In this document: positions 29,057-41,894 of the stretch, piece after piece
How positions within the stretch are numbered: the first letter of the stretch is position 1
Layout: each line of letters opens with the position of its first letter
Source: Hofstenia miamia
Lineage: Eukaryota; Xenacoelomorpha; Acoela; Hofsteniidae
NCBI GenBank assembly: GCA_900660155.1
Contig: CABFPE010000433.1
Location: 141,264-185,555 of the forward strand
Direction: 5' to 3'
DNA: 44,292 nucleotides
The notes under the pieces: model-generated
The model's database searches: none
What the model was told of the DNA's origin: nothing
What the model saw: the letters and a program-made list of their open reading frames with translations, nothing else
Made by a program: the position numbers and the translations under genes

Positions 29057-32049
29057 TGGTTTTTGCATATTTTCTGGATATTATTTTTCCACATCGTCCT
29101 TCATGACCCCCTAAACTTTTTATATAGGTTTGCTGATTTTTTCTCTGAAGAAATTTTTGATATGTTTTGAAGTATGGGGGCCTATTTTTCTGAAGAAATC
29201 CGGTTCCGAAATTAATGCTCAACGAACCTAGAATTGCTTAAAATTGTATTAATAAATATAAATTCATTTGTAAAGTGCATAGCGATTGACTGCTTTACAA
29301 AGATGCCTTTCAATCTCAGCTTGCTGTTCACGTGCTTGATTCCTGAAACTAATGTACTTAGTGAAAAATTTTTCTCGTCAAAATTTAATCATCAATAAAA
29401 TTAGATTTTGTAATTTTTGCCCCCGAGATAGAAAAAATGTTTGAAACGCGCGTTTCTTCTAACTTTTTTAGTTAATTTTCAATAAATATTGAATTTTCTT
29501 GATAAGCAGACAAATATGCGTTGAAACTGCCGGCAAACGTTGCTTAGGGAAATATTGGAACACAACACATTATTTTAATGTAACGCGGTTGCACTACATT
29601 GTGTTATTCCATTTATTGATATCCATAAGCTAGTATCTTGTTCATCTAAGCAGTAGTCGATTTAGTGATGACACATGCCTGCGGAAGAAGTTTTATATGG
29701 AAATTATGAGAATTTTCAACTCCTGAAATTGGACAGTTAAGCTGGATAAATCCATACAGGCTTAAAAAAAATGAAATCCGGACAGGAAAGGAAGATTTTT
29801 TGTTTTCAGCTCAGCCCTAATTAATATACTTTCTCACCAGTGGACGCATTCTTATTTCAAAGTCAATCACTTTTGTTGCCATGTGTGAACTTCATTGAAT
29901 TGTTTAAAGTGCTGGTTGATGCAAAAATGTTTTCATTTTTTAATTTTCAATTACATATTTAATTTTTTTATTTACAAAATATTTTATAATGGTTTTGGAT
30001 ATAACGAGCCTGAATTTTACCATTTGCAAGGGGCTGGCTGGTCTTGGGTTAAAGTTTGAAGACTCCCGGTTGGATCCGGGTTTGGAATTAAAGCCCAGTT
30101 ACAACTCTGTGTGACTCTCGAACTCTTACAAAAAAGCCAGTGCTCAGTCTGGATTACAATTTTTGCATGAAAGACCTTGCCCAAACCAATAAAAAAATAT
30201 AGGCGCAAGCAGTTCACTGTGGCCAGTACTAGATTTTTTCAGCATGCTGAACGTTGCTGCATTTAATGGCTAATGGCCCCTTAAGGAAATGGATACAGGC
30301 TATTCCGAAAGTAAATTCTAAATAACTTAGCAAAGCTATTAGTGAAAGGCTTGTTGAAATCCGATTCCGCAGGATGGTAAATAATGTCCATTAAGTTTCA
30401 TTTTGTGATTGTATATAGGTATATGATATATAGTACAAATTTTCTTGCTTTAAATTAAATCTCAATTTGTAACAAAATGCTACGCTTTATACTGTTGATG
30501 GTCTGCAATTTATTAATACGGATAACGGTTAAGAAGCATTCTAGGATCATTGTGAACCACTTGGTCTATTTTCGACTTTCGTTTTTGTGAATGTCACAGC
30601 GCTATATATAATTTTCACCAAAGTATTGGCAAGCAGTAAAATACAATCATTGCGTGCAAACATGAAGAATGCACTGTAATACTTCAAAATCATAATACAA
30701 TTTTTACCATTTTCTAAATAAATCAAGCTATATTTTTCAAATCGGTTTAATGAAAGTAGCGCACATATTTTACGACATTAACAATCCATGAAATAAGTGG
30801 TTAGTACATATGAATTATGCTTTACATTTTAATTCCTTAAATTTGTGCGAGTGTTCTGCGGCAATGGCCGATGCCACTGTATAGTCGTTAGCCGACCGCG
30901 TCCACTGTAAAGATTTAGTTTTACGGCCAAAATCCCGGATAAGACTCATTTCTAAGCATAATGATGAACAATTTATTTCCATGATTTTTATTTGTATTTT
31001 TGTTTTAAAAATTTATTCGCCTTGACCATTTTCTTTAATTGTTCGAACTATGTGCATGCTTTAATTTTTCCATTGAAAATTGCAGTATTTCACTTAGTAG
31101 TCGTAAAGAGCGCCGAAGACTGCAAAAAATCAGGGCTAGAGCCCGGCTACGGCTAAAGCATTACGACGAACGGCCGGCTAAAGTCAAAATATATTTTGCA
31201 TGGCTGGCTACTACTAAAAAATTGCATTGGCAGCAGAAAACTACATTGTGCTCTCAATTATTCCCCAGAAATTTTCAAATAACCTTACAAACATTACTTG
31301 GATTTGCAAGGTTGAGAAGTAATATGTTTCCTATATTGGATTTGCAAAAATACTACTAAAATTAATCTCGACCCAAAATGTTTTGATTCTATTATACCTT
31401 GAGTTATACATTTTCTGATAGTAATAATTAAATCATGCCATTAATTGTTTTGTACATTTTCCAAAATTTACTAAATATTTAATAAAGCAAACAGTGCTTA
31501 TAATGATCATAGCTATTATCGTATGTAGTGGTATTTTTTTGCTTAAGACATTATTTTGCATTGTGATTTTCTAACAATAAGAATTTGGTGAAAATCGCAG
31601 AAATAAATTCAATTGATTTCGATATCAGTATATCATCTTAGCATTTCTATAGATATCAATACGCACTAGAAGTACAAAACAAATAGCGACAGTTTCTAAC
31701 TCCTGTAATATTTAAGCGTTCATCAGAAAAAGTTTCAAATATTTCAGTACAGATGTTTATAGCAAATCTGGCAAATGTTCATTAATAAATTATAGAATTT
31801 ATCCCTATGTTCTGTAAAAAAAATTCACCCAAGCGTATGAATTCGTAAAAGTGTTGCAAAATGAGCTGGACGATTTCTTCCGTAATACCTCATGCTAAAG
31901 TTATATTTGAAACTTCTACAATAATAATATTATACAATAGCATTTCAGTAGATGCACATGTACAAAAGAGGCTATTAATGTAAGAATCGATTGACAAAAA
32001 TGCGCTAAATATGCTACAAAATTGAGGACATTTCTGAAACGGAGGTTAT
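29057..32049. other. Spacer with several GC-rich repeat-like patches
   Basis: No gene supported. On the minus strand near 29280-29350 a stretch reads RNQAREQQAEIERHLCKAVN, coding-like and possibly from a transposon. GC-rich islands lie at about 30030-30110 (with CCCGGTTGGATCCGGG, a small hairpin and a weak tRNA B-box resemblance), 30870-30935 and 31120-31200 (GGCTA repeated several times). The last is inside the 106-codon frame 31039-31359, which begins hydrophobic and then becomes Arg-rich; I regard it as repeat-derived. Confidence 0.35.
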
Positions 32050-32630
32050 TGAGTGCTAAATTAGCCTTAAATTCTATTCTCCCAGTCTATGAGCAAATTC
32101 GAAAATCGTAAAGCATTAGCAGGTTTTTTACGAAACAAGATTTAATTTAATGTTGAAAATTTCTTTTAAAGTGTGGCTGAACTTGATGAAAGGATTAACC
32201 ATTTTTTTAAAAAAATTTTTGAAAAAGATTAAATTCTCTCTTTACATTATGTTAGAGGGCTTTAAATTTTCTGAACTATGTAAGTAACAAACAACTTTGA
32301 GTGTGCCTTGATTTGTGCAGAGATATCCANNNNNNNNNNNNNNNNNNNNNTGAGTGCTAAATTAGCCTTAAATTCTATTCTCCCAGTCTATGAGCAAATT
32401 CGAAAATCGTAAAGCATTAGCAGGTTTTTTACGAAACAAGATTTAATTTAATGTTGAAAATTTCTTTTAAAGTGTGGCTGAACTTGATGAAAGGATTAAC
32501 CATTTTTTTAAAAAAATTTTTGAAAAAGATTAAATTCTCTCTTTACATTATGTTAGAGGGCTTTAAATTTTCTGAACTATGTAAGTAACAAACAACTTTG
32601 AGTGTGCCTTGATTTGTGCAGAGATATCCA
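32050..32630. other. Assembly gap flanked by an exact 280-bp duplicate
   Basis: N run at 32330-32350. Bases 32050-32329 recur without change at 32351-32630. Two identical copies meeting exactly at a gap are best read as unmerged overlapping contig ends. Confidence 0.85.
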
Positions 32631-35600
32631 AACCCATTGCGGCGTGCAGTGTGCAAAGTTAGAAGTCACGGGGCTGAGCCGAGTCGCGGATTTAGAGCCG
32701 AAAAGACAGAGGACACTCCTCTATCAAGTGTTGCTATCAGTTTGAGCATAGAATTAATAGCTTTGAGCTACAAGCGCTTAAGAATTTCTTATGCAATCAA
32801 GAAAAATTTTCAATTATTCCCTGGTAGTTTAACGTTAAATAATTGGGAATAACGCAACAAAAAACAAGATAGATAATGAACAGTAAAATAAATATAGATA
32901 AAAAGTTTACTCATGTGAAATTATTTTATAAAATGTGCTAAAAATTGTCAAAAAATTATTCTTCATAAATATATATAATACATCAATGTGAAAAAAAATA
33001 ATCAAAATATTTAAGAACTATTTAATCGTTAATAAATACACATTCATGGTGTAAATGATTTTCCTAATGACAGTAGTTTTGAAAAGGTGTCTTGATATTT
33101 ATATTATTATATTCAATATTATTTTTCAGTTCCAACTAAAATTTGCAACACAACTTCAGTAAACTGTGATGTAAGAAAATAACTTAGTCACATGTACAAA
33201 CCAAAACAAATTGTATTTATTCATTATATTCACCTTACATAATGATGCATCGCAGTTTAGCATCTGAATTTTTCATATCTATATTTAAAATCTTTGAAAA
33301 TATGTTTTGTATTATAAATTCAAATATTGCCAAGAAAATACTTTTAAAAATAAAATTGGTAAATAATGGCAACTATTGGCAACTATAGGTTCTATGGATT
33401 TTTTTGTAAAAAATGTAGTAAATGACCCAATATACAATTCTTTTTGTAACTTGTTTTTCGTTTTATTGCTTTATGAAATATGCAAGAAAAAAATTTGAAA
33501 AATTGTCAATTTTTTACTATTTGAACTAAACTTTGTTAGAAACCTAGTTTGATTTGTATTTAACTATCTTAACTATTGAATTTATGCTGTTCAATAATAA
33601 CTGCGTTACTTTTAAATTATGTTGGCTTCAGTTATCTTAAAATCCAACTACAAAGCTACAATACTTTTAATTATTAAATTTAGAATTGAAAATAACCACT
33701 TCTATAAACAGCGCAAATTTGTATTCAAGTTGGTCTATTATTGTTTTATATAATTTATTTAGAAAAGTAAACAAGAAATTAATTAATTTCTTTATTATAC
33801 TGTCCATATAATTTTGAGCAAGCGGTTTACTTGATAAACATGTTTACCAAAACCGCCCCAATGTCGATTCTTAAACAATAAAGGTTTGTACAAACAAACC
33901 TTTAAATAACCAAGTAAGTACGTCAAGAATTATGATTGTATCCAAAAATTCAACTACCCAAGGAACAAAAGAGAGGAATTTTAATAATTTAATTTGAAAC
34001 AGCGTAAAAACAATTTTTATCAACAACGGAATAATATATTCAAATTGTAATTGCATTATCTAATATAATTTACTTACAAAAATAAATGTTGTTATAATTA
34101 TTTCGTTCAGCTATATTTTTAGCTATTCAATTGCTAATGTAACGTGATTTATTGATTATGATAAATCATGTCTAAAATTATTTATGCAACAATGTTTTAT
34201 TACTATGGGATCTTCAGGAACATTGATAGATGGACAAAATATATTAATAATAATGAAAGTTATTTAATTGTATAAGTTTATTGAGATACTTTTGTGATTG
34301 TAGCGCAAGTTCCTTCTTGACAATCTATTACTCATTGGTAGTTATCATTTATGTATTTTTTCTTGAACATTTGAGACGAAGGTTGACTACGTCAAATATT
34401 TTACATTGAGTATCTTAAGTTCATTTTATAATTTATTTCAAGGACGTATATGCTTAGGTTAATGTTAATGTACACATTTGTGGCATACATGTTCAAATTT
34501 TTGTAAAATTAAGAAGATTGTAAATTGATTTATTTTTCCATCATAAAATAATTATAAAAAGCATGCATACGTATGCGCAAAAGCTATTAATTTCTTATGT
34601 TATTTAACCTTTAGAACTGATCTAAGCATTTAATTTAACTTCTATAGGCTACTGCAATTTAGTGATGTTATTTCTGTCAATCAGTGAGTGTTTCGGGATG
34701 TGCATATGGGGGACATGCATATAATTTTAGAACACAATATTTACACTAAACCTATATATTTTAGATACAGCAATTTCTATTACAAAAAGTAGTTTCTACA
34801 GATTAATGTATAGTTTTTTAAAAAGTCTTTAGAATAATCAATTGGTTTCTGAAATCTCCATTTGTGATACTATTATTAAGTCTTTTTATTAAGAACAAAT
34901 TGCTTACCTAGTCTAATTTTATTAGAAAGCTTTTAAAATTTTTTTTTAAAATCAACAATGACTTATATAATCAACTGCATATATATATATATATAATATA
35001 TATATATATATTATTCTTTTTTTCAATGAATTAGATAACTAGAATACTGAAAGGTCACAAGCCATACTTTGGAAAAGTTAGAATTTAAAACTTGCTACCA
35101 TAATAGCACAAAACTTCAATCTGTGCTATTAAAGACGAATCTGAATATACAATTTTGCAAAATTTTAAGAATTTTACGAATTATTTAAACGAATTTGTTG
35201 AAAATAAAAAGAAACTCATTTACTTACTATTGCAATTCAAAATTAAAATATACAGTATAAATTTCCAATAATAAAGTAACATTTCCTACATAGATTTATG
35301 ATTTTACCTTACCTTAATGCCTTTTGTAATTCCTGAGAATTTTGACTTCTCTTTTATATGAATATTCTAAAATGGATACTTTATTATAGTAACTTGAAAA
35401 TTGTGTCCAATTGAAATTTGCAAAGCTAGCAGCGAATCACATTCCTGGACGTTTTCACAAGAGATTCAATTTTATGAGGGAAATTGATATTAATTGGAAA
35501 ATACCAATAAGTAATTGCTTATTAAATTTAGAAGAACAGGGAAATAACAATTCAACAAACATTTAAATTTGCAAATGAACTCTGTTAATGTGACAATATA

Positions 35601-36252
35601 ATCCAATAGTTCATCGTATATTATTAATTACATTTCAATTGATTACTGAAAAAAAATATCAAAATGTAGATAATTTTTTTTGAAATTTATTTCATATATA
35701 TATATATATATTAGTAAGTATTTAGCAAATTATACCCTTTAAATTCAGCAATATACTTCTTTATGTAAAAATATAAATATAAATAAATACATAAAAAGAT
35801 TCTGATCTGGGATTCCCTGAAACTACTTAGTAATTTCAAGTATTACGGTGACATATACTTTTCAAATAAGAAGATGGATTAATGTAATGTAATCTCAGAA
35901 AAATAAATAATAGCCTAATAAATATTTCAAAATTTTTCTATCATTTTTTAAAAAATGATACTATCATGGGAACATTAAAATGCTGGTTGTAACAGTCAGT
36001 AAACAACAACGATACAGATTGAAACATTTGTGATAAGTTTTGTAATCAATTTAAAATACATTTGTTAGAGAATATTGAACATTTTGATCTCAAAAAGAAG
36101 TCTGGCCTAGAATTGGAGATTATTGGGAGAAATTTAATTGATTTGAAAGATGTTTGCTGCTTATCAGCATTTAACAATAGTTGGATATTGGAATAAAATT
36201 GAAGATTTAATTTCTGCTTAAAAGTAATGCTCATATTTTTGTAAGAAGGACT
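32631..36252. other. AT-rich spacer
   Basis: No gene supported. The first 60 bases after the gap duplicate are GC-rich (within an unconvincing 78-codon frame, 32616-32852). Compound (TA)n tracts lie at 34979-35013 and near 35695-35712. Confidence 0.45.
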
Positions 36253-36650
36253 ATGCCACCATCTCGTCAGGACTCTTTAATTGTAATTTTTTATTTGGAT
36301 GAGACAATATTTTCTTTTCATCTTTATATTTATTATGCATACTCTGACTTCAAGTTATCATCTTTAAACTAGTCACCGGTAAACAGTGGCCAAAACTGAT
36401 CAGTTTCTGTATTCAACATGAATGTGATGGTTGAATATCATGAATCTATAAATGGTGGATATAACCCAAATGCATTTTAGCCTATTTACAAAATAAGCAG
36501 GTGTTTAAACGTGCAGGATAATTGTACAATGCATTAATGGTATTAAAGAAACTTTGAGGCAATGTGGTGTTGATTTGATTTTTTCACCTTCATGTAAACC
36601 AGATATCAATGTTATTGAGAATTGTTAAATTTCCTCGAAATTTGATTATG
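36253..36650 (+). pseudogene. IS630/Tc1/mariner-superfamily (DD~34E) transposase fossil
   Basis: Frames read PPSRQDSLIVIF then YLDETIFSFHL (first catalytic Asp, codon 36298-36300), MNVMVEYHESINGGY, DNCTMH (second Asp, 36517-36519) and, after a 1-nt frameshift, INGIKETLRQCGVDLIFSPS and CKPDINVIENC with the catalytic Glu at 36617-36619. Second Asp to Glu spacing is about 33-34 residues, as in this superfamily. A stop at once follows ENC, and other stops occur between the blocks. It is a different lineage from the Tc1 and mariner fossils at 3.2, 17.0 and 17.5 kb. Confidence 0.7.
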
Positions 36651-37950
36651 TGCATGAGGCAAGGGGCACGCACAGAGGAACAATTACGTAATAATTAGGT
36701 CAATTAAAATGTGCTGAAAAACAGGCCTAAGTATGCTCTAAAATATTATTCATCTAATTTGTTTTCCTAGAGCCACTGATTTAAGGGAATCCTATTTTTT
36801 ATATTGAAAAAACCCCTCAAATTTTGCAGAGAAAATATCTTCAATGCTTTCAAATTTCGCAAAATTAAATTTAGTATCATTCTAATCTTCTTGGCTAACG
36901 ATTACACCATACAATAATCTTTGTGCACATCTTCATTCAAAGATGTTCAAAAGATTTGGTCAAAATTTCTCTGACATCTCTGAGCCAAATTGAGTTTAGG
37001 AATAAGCTGAAAATTAGCTTTTGCAAAGACAAGATATTGCTTAGTTTGTGGAATTTGAAGAATCAGTATTACTGTAGCCATTGAAACCGCATCAATGTCA
37101 TACTCGGCCAATGAATTAGTTGAATACACGACGTAAGATAAGTAATTGATTACCATTTTATATAATAGCCATATCATGAAAAGATATGTAAAATTAATTA
37201 TTAATAACTTAAATTGAATTGCTAATGAATAATCAAAGAATTAAAAAAATTTCTACCTAACCTGAGGACTATAAATATGTGAAATGCAGTTGGTTTGAAC
37301 GATGAAGAGCCCAAGATTATGAGCTTTGAGAAAACGGAGAAGATAGCTGAAATTATCACTATTTTGGTAGAAATATATTTTCTTGCTCATACTACACATC
37401 AAACTTAAGGTCGAATGAAAAGCAAGGCATACACATTATCATTACATATGTAACACTAGTAAAGATAAATATCCATGAATGAAAAAGTAATTTACCCAAA
37501 TTCTGATTTGAATATGACCGGTAAAATAATCATTTTTACTAAGTGTCAATTTCAAATTATATCTTTATAAGAAAGGTTTTATCTATAATGGAGTCAGTGT
37601 ACATAACGTTCTGCGAGTTAATATTTTCAAATAGTCTTAAAATGAATATTATTAATTATAGAAAAAATTAATAGCGCTTGGCTAGCAGAAGACCGAGGCT
37701 TCCTAAACCTTTGTGCGGCTGTTTGATGCGTTGCCAATCATGGTTATTAGTTTGACACACTATTTGTCAATAAATTTACATAATGTATTGTTAACTCTAT
37801 TGAAAACGGGATCTAATTATTACTTTGTAGTTGTAAAGTTAAACTTCTCAATGATCTCCACAAATGTACTTACTTAGTTGTTGATGTATGATTAGAACAA
37901 TAGCTAAGTAAAATGCTTTTTTTAAAAGTGCATACATACAAGATTACATT
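36651..37950. other. AT-rich spacer
   Basis: Nothing supported; the minus-strand frame at 36947-37177 has no recognisable motif. Confidence 0.4.
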
Positions 37951-38240
37951 TTGGAGTATGCAGCTGAAATGTGGGATCCGTATATGCAAAAACATGTTGA
38001 ACAATTTGAAAGAGTTCAAAGACGAGCAATTAGGTTTATTTGTAGTATCAGAGGACAAACAGAAAGTGTTACCATCCGAAGAAAAGACTTAAACTTAGAA
38101 AAAGTAAAAGATCGCAGGAGAATTAGTCGTTGTAAACTGATGCAGGCAATGTTGACCAATGATGTGCACTTATCTCTTGCTCAAAGAGTTAAGAAATTAA
38201 TCCCTGTAATTTTTCTTATAACACCAGATCTGTAGCAGAA
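37951..38240 (+). pseudogene. LINE reverse transcriptase C-terminal fragment
   Basis: Frame opening LEYAAEMWDPYMQKHVEQFE then RVQRRAIRFICS, and later VTIRRKDLNLEKVKDRRRIS. This is the well-known 'leYas.vWdPy...di..lE.VQRrAarfi....SvT..l..L.l..l..RR' tail of the RT in CR1/L2/Jockey-type LINEs. It is 5' truncated and ends at a stop at 38233-38235, so it is a dead-on-arrival copy or older relic. It lies tail to tail with the Ty3/Gypsy fossil. Confidence 0.85.
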
Positions 38241-38343
38241 AATTTGCGATTGATAATTTTCTGCTTCATAGTTTTACTCACAGAACCTTACGAGATCTGC
38301 GTTTAACAATCTATGAGAATTAGGTAAGCAATATTTATGGCTT

Positions 38344-40140
38344 TCACTTCCCTAAAAATTGGTTATAAAGGTTGCAAAAGAGAAGTAGAACAAATGTCAC
38401 CAGTTGGTAGTTAATATGTTGCTCTTTCATTACTGTTGCAATGCATATGTCCTCATGAATAGCGATGACATTTTCTATATCTCCAAATTCCCGATCAATC
38501 ATGTTTTGTGATTTATCTGATGCTAATAACAACCCAAATGGCAATCTTTTCCAGCAGTATTGACCAAAGGGGTATTAAAAGTGCACAACTGAGATGAGCG
38601 TGTTGTTAAGAATATGTTCCAATAGCAATTGGATTGATCAACAACTGTGAAAAACTGTTTTCCATAAAAAAATTCTCTGAGTCTAGCATTTGAAGGTGGG
38701 TAATGATATTCCCGACTGATTTGACTGGCCACATTCTTGTTATCAAACGTTAGTCTCAGGCCCCTGTTAGATTTTTCAACCATCCCCATGCTTCCAACCC
38801 ATTGGGTAGATTCATTTACCTTTGAGATTATTTCAACCTTTTCTAATTCATTTAATTTCTGCTTAAGCTTGCGTATCAAAGAAAGTGGATATCTCCTTAG
38901 AGGATGCATATGCATAGTTGGTCTTGCTGCTTCGTTTAGCGGAATTTCGCAGAGGTCCTTGACTTTGCCATAGCCTGAAAAATAATCGTTGTACTATATT
39001 TAAATCTTCTTCAAAATGTCTTTAACTGGCCGCGTTTCATTTTGAGTGGTTATTGTTTTCCGGGCCACCGTTGAAAAGGGTTTTTTGTACGTTTAATCTG
39101 GTGAACCTCATTGTTTTTTTGTTTTTAAAACGCACTCCCAAAATCCCTCCTCCATATCCTGTCAATCTGCCATATGAAGGTACTACTTTTTCTTCGCACT
39201 TCGTTCAATTTCCTTTAAGATTTTGAGTGGTAATACGTTACACTGTGCCCTGTAATCTACTTTAATGTTGAGTGGGTGTGCTTGAATTTTAATTATAATC
39301 ATAATGCCCCTTTTCAACGCAACCTTTTCTCTTGAAGTGTTAATTGTGTCACATTCATATGTTGATTCGATTTCGCTTGCTACTTCCTCTTGTTCATCTT
39401 CATTCTATAGTTCTTTGTCTCTTTGATAACTAGCAGTTTTTTCAAGGTGAGTTCGGCAGTTGATTGCAAAGTGGTTTGGCTTACCACACGTGTTGCACAT
39501 CTTTCCGAAAGCTGGACAATTTCGGGGCGAATGTTTCCTACCACATTGTTGTCATTCTAATTGAGGTTGCCTACTTATTTGAAGATTTCTTTTGCGTCGA
39601 ATTGTGTCAACTTCTTGTTTTATGGTTGAATATTCGTCTTTGTTTTGAATCTGTTTTAAGTGCTCCATAGTTTCTTCTGCAGCACAACAAAATTGAATCG
39701 TTTTCTGGAGATCAAGGTTACACTCTAAGCAGCCTTTCCTGAATCCGTGTATCCTGCAGTGAAAAAATTATTCGGTCTCATATAGGGCTATCTTCAAGCT
39801 GACCGAAGTTGCAATTCATTGCCTGGTTTCTCAACATGTTAACGTATTGGTCAATTTTACAGTTAGATCTAGACATCTTGAAAAAGTGGAATCTTTCGAA
39901 TACCTCATTTGTGCCTCGCTTAAAGTATTCATTGAATTTTTCCATCACATCGTTGAAATCTTGTTAGTTTTCAGTTCTTATCCAGTTGAAGTTATCAAAA
40001 ACTTCGTTAGCAATCTCTCCAGTGCACCGAAGCAATATTCCAACTTTCACTTTATCTGGTTTCTCATCTACTTCGATGGCTTCCATGAAAAGCATAAATT
40101 TTCTTTTCTACTTAGATCATTCCACTGCAATATTTGAGCT
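38344..40140 (-). pseudogene. Ty3/Gypsy retrotransposon fossil: gag, zinc knuckles, protease and reverse transcriptase
   Basis: On the minus strand the order is canonical. Gag-like sequence at about 40140-39780 (KVKVGILLRCTGEIANEVF, later FKRGTNEVFERFHFFKMS). Zinc knuckles follow at about 39555-39455 (CGRKHSPRNC, CNTCGKPNHFAINC), with the first Cys of knuckle one changed to a stop. A protease remnant lies near 39290-39230 (DYRAQCNVLPLKIL where DTGAQ is expected). RT lies at about 38970-38400 (LKQKLNELEKVEIISKV, STQWVGSMGMVEKSNRGLRL, then CTFNTPL, MPFGL), with the catalytic Y-x-D-D box decayed to IHED. RNase H, integrase and LTRs are not seen. Multiple frameshifts make it inactive. Confidence 0.88.
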
Positions 40141-40246
40141 ATCAATATCAGTCAACCATATTAAAAATGAGCAAAAAGTAGTTTTTGTGAAATTTATCCT
40201 CGAATAGTAAGTAACTAAAAATTTTAAATTGTGCAAAGGTTTAAAT

Positions 40247-41769
40247 CATGGCACTGCTAATACTCGAAATTGACTGGAGGTGTGAAATTTCAACTCCACA
40301 TTTCGAGTACTCGAAACTAACTCGAAATTCATTTGAATTGCATCCCCCAACCTTTCTCTATTTCAAATTTGCAAGGCATCAGGCTAATAATATAAAATCA
40401 ATGCATAATTCTAACACATGATTACACATGATATATTTCGAATGTTATGCGTAGAAATGCAACTGAATTGTAAGTATGTTATAACTAGGTCAACTTTGTC
40501 TAAATGTTTAGAAATTTAATTGTTTTAATGCATATGATTGCATATTTTAAAAATTGTAATGTCAAAATAATGTAAAATTTTACAGCATTTGAAATTAGGT
40601 AAAAAAAATTTGAAGTTTTCTTTGTGGTCAAATTTTTTGGAAGTGAAACAATTTATGAATAATTTTCATAAAAAGCTCTTTAATATCATATAATTCCAAA
40701 AATTAACAATATTTTTTTAATAGAAAAGGATTTGATGAAATTTATGAGTTTTTCATTAATATTGTGACTAAAAGTTTAAGTAGAGGAAGCCTCTACTTAT
40801 AGACCTTGACCCTCATTTTCAATTCGTTTAGCTTTTAAAAGTATAAATTTCTTGGTTACAAGAACAGGGGTAAAATTCACTGCAAATTTTTAACTTTTAA
40901 AAAAGAAATGCGTCAGAGCAAGCATTTAAATACTATTTTAATATTTTGCCAATGTTTATAAAAATAGCATTAATAAGGGTGTCATTGCTATCCTATCAAT
41001 GATGCAATAATACAAAAGTTAGTGAAGCCACAAATAAATATGAAATGATTTGGATTTGCAAACTATTTTGAGTCTGAATCAATGCCAATTTTGTATGCTT
41101 CGCCGAAAGTTAAAAACTAGATATTACATGACTTAATGAATAATCGGTGCAATCGGTTCATTAAATCTTACGGAATATGGATTGCTGAAAATAGCAAGTG
41201 CTCTCCTGCTTCCTTGGAAAGGTTCTTTTCAATGCTAAAAAGCATGATTAAGACAATAAACATTCCAAGGATAATGTACAGTCCTATATTGGAGCTTCTT
41301 ACTACCTAGTTGATTAGGTTTAGCTTAGAATCCACGAATTTTGCAAATGCTAAAAAATATTCAGGTCAATTTTTTAGGTAAAAAATTACGTTTTTAAATG
41401 AAGAAAGTAAAAATTTTGGGTCAAATTTCAAATGTTTTAGGTAAAAAAAATAGTCCTAATTGTAACGTAAAACTATAACAAAGCTTTGATGTGGTTACAT
41501 TTGAGGATGATGGACTGGAAATTAGCATTTTTTGAGTTCTTAGCGTACTAAATATGGTGACAAATGCAAAATTTGCAAACAAGTATTTAAGGTGGTCAAA
41601 TCACGGTCAACAACAATGCTTTCGACCCACCTGGAGATAGAAAACAAGGGAATTTATGGAGTTGAAAAACTGTAAGGCGAAATTGCAACTCGACTAGGAC
41701 AATCGAGTTAAGGTTCCAACTCTACTCGAACTGGACTCGAGCCTAAAAAAGTCAACTTGCAGGAGCCTA
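40247..41769. mobile_element. hAT-type element, 1523 bp, with 8-bp target duplications
   Basis: Octamers GTTTAAAT flank it at 40239-40246 and 41770-41777. The left end is CATGGCACTG; the right end reverse complemented is TAGGCTCCTG, weak inverted repeats. Both subterminal regions are packed with CTCGA/TCGAG motifs (left about 40262-40330, right about 41680-41745), as in many hAT elements. A plus-strand relic at about 41193-41310 reads SPASLERFFSMLKSMIK, matching the hAT dimerisation domain. The coding region is otherwise decayed. Confidence 0.65.
41190..41310 (+). pseudogene. hAT transposase dimerisation-domain remnant
   Basis: Reads ENSKCSPASLERFFSMLKSM and continues to a stop at 41308-41310. 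It corresponds to 'S.asSERlFS.ag.iv...R..L' in hAT transposases, with the first Ser of SER replaced by Leu. It lies inside the TSD-flanked element and supports its assignment. Confidence 0.6.
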
Positions 41770-41853
41770 GTTTAAATATGTTCTTCAAATCCTTCTTTAA
41801 ACAAATAAATATTCACAAAGGCATGCCATAGTTTTAAGAGATTGTTATTATTA

Positions 41854-41894
41854 CAAGGACAACTAGATTATAATAAAAAATCTAGTTGTCCTTG
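41854..41894. repeat. Perfect 16-bp inverted repeat
   Basis: CAAGGACAACTAGATT at 41854-41869 is exactly complementary to AATCTAGTTGTCCTTG at 41879-41894, with a 9-nt AT-rich loop. An adjoining weaker palindrome CTTGATTA...TATAATCAAG follows at about 41891-41912. It lies just outside the hAT element. It may be a hairpin in RNA or a tiny foldback element; the stem is too short for a typical microRNA precursor. Confidence 0.7.

Noticed and set aside
30030..30110. Possible tRNA gene or tRNA-derived SINE (GGTTGGATCC as B box)
   Set aside because: No convincing A box at correct spacing and no cloverleaf; kept only as a GC-rich patch.
32050..32630. 280-bp tandem duplication as a biological event
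   Set aside because: Copies are identical and meet exactly at an N gap, so an assembly artefact is far more likely.
38737..38973. Plus-strand ORFs at 38737-38973 and 39464-40207
   Set aside because: Antisense shadows of the Ty3/Gypsy RT and gag remnants.
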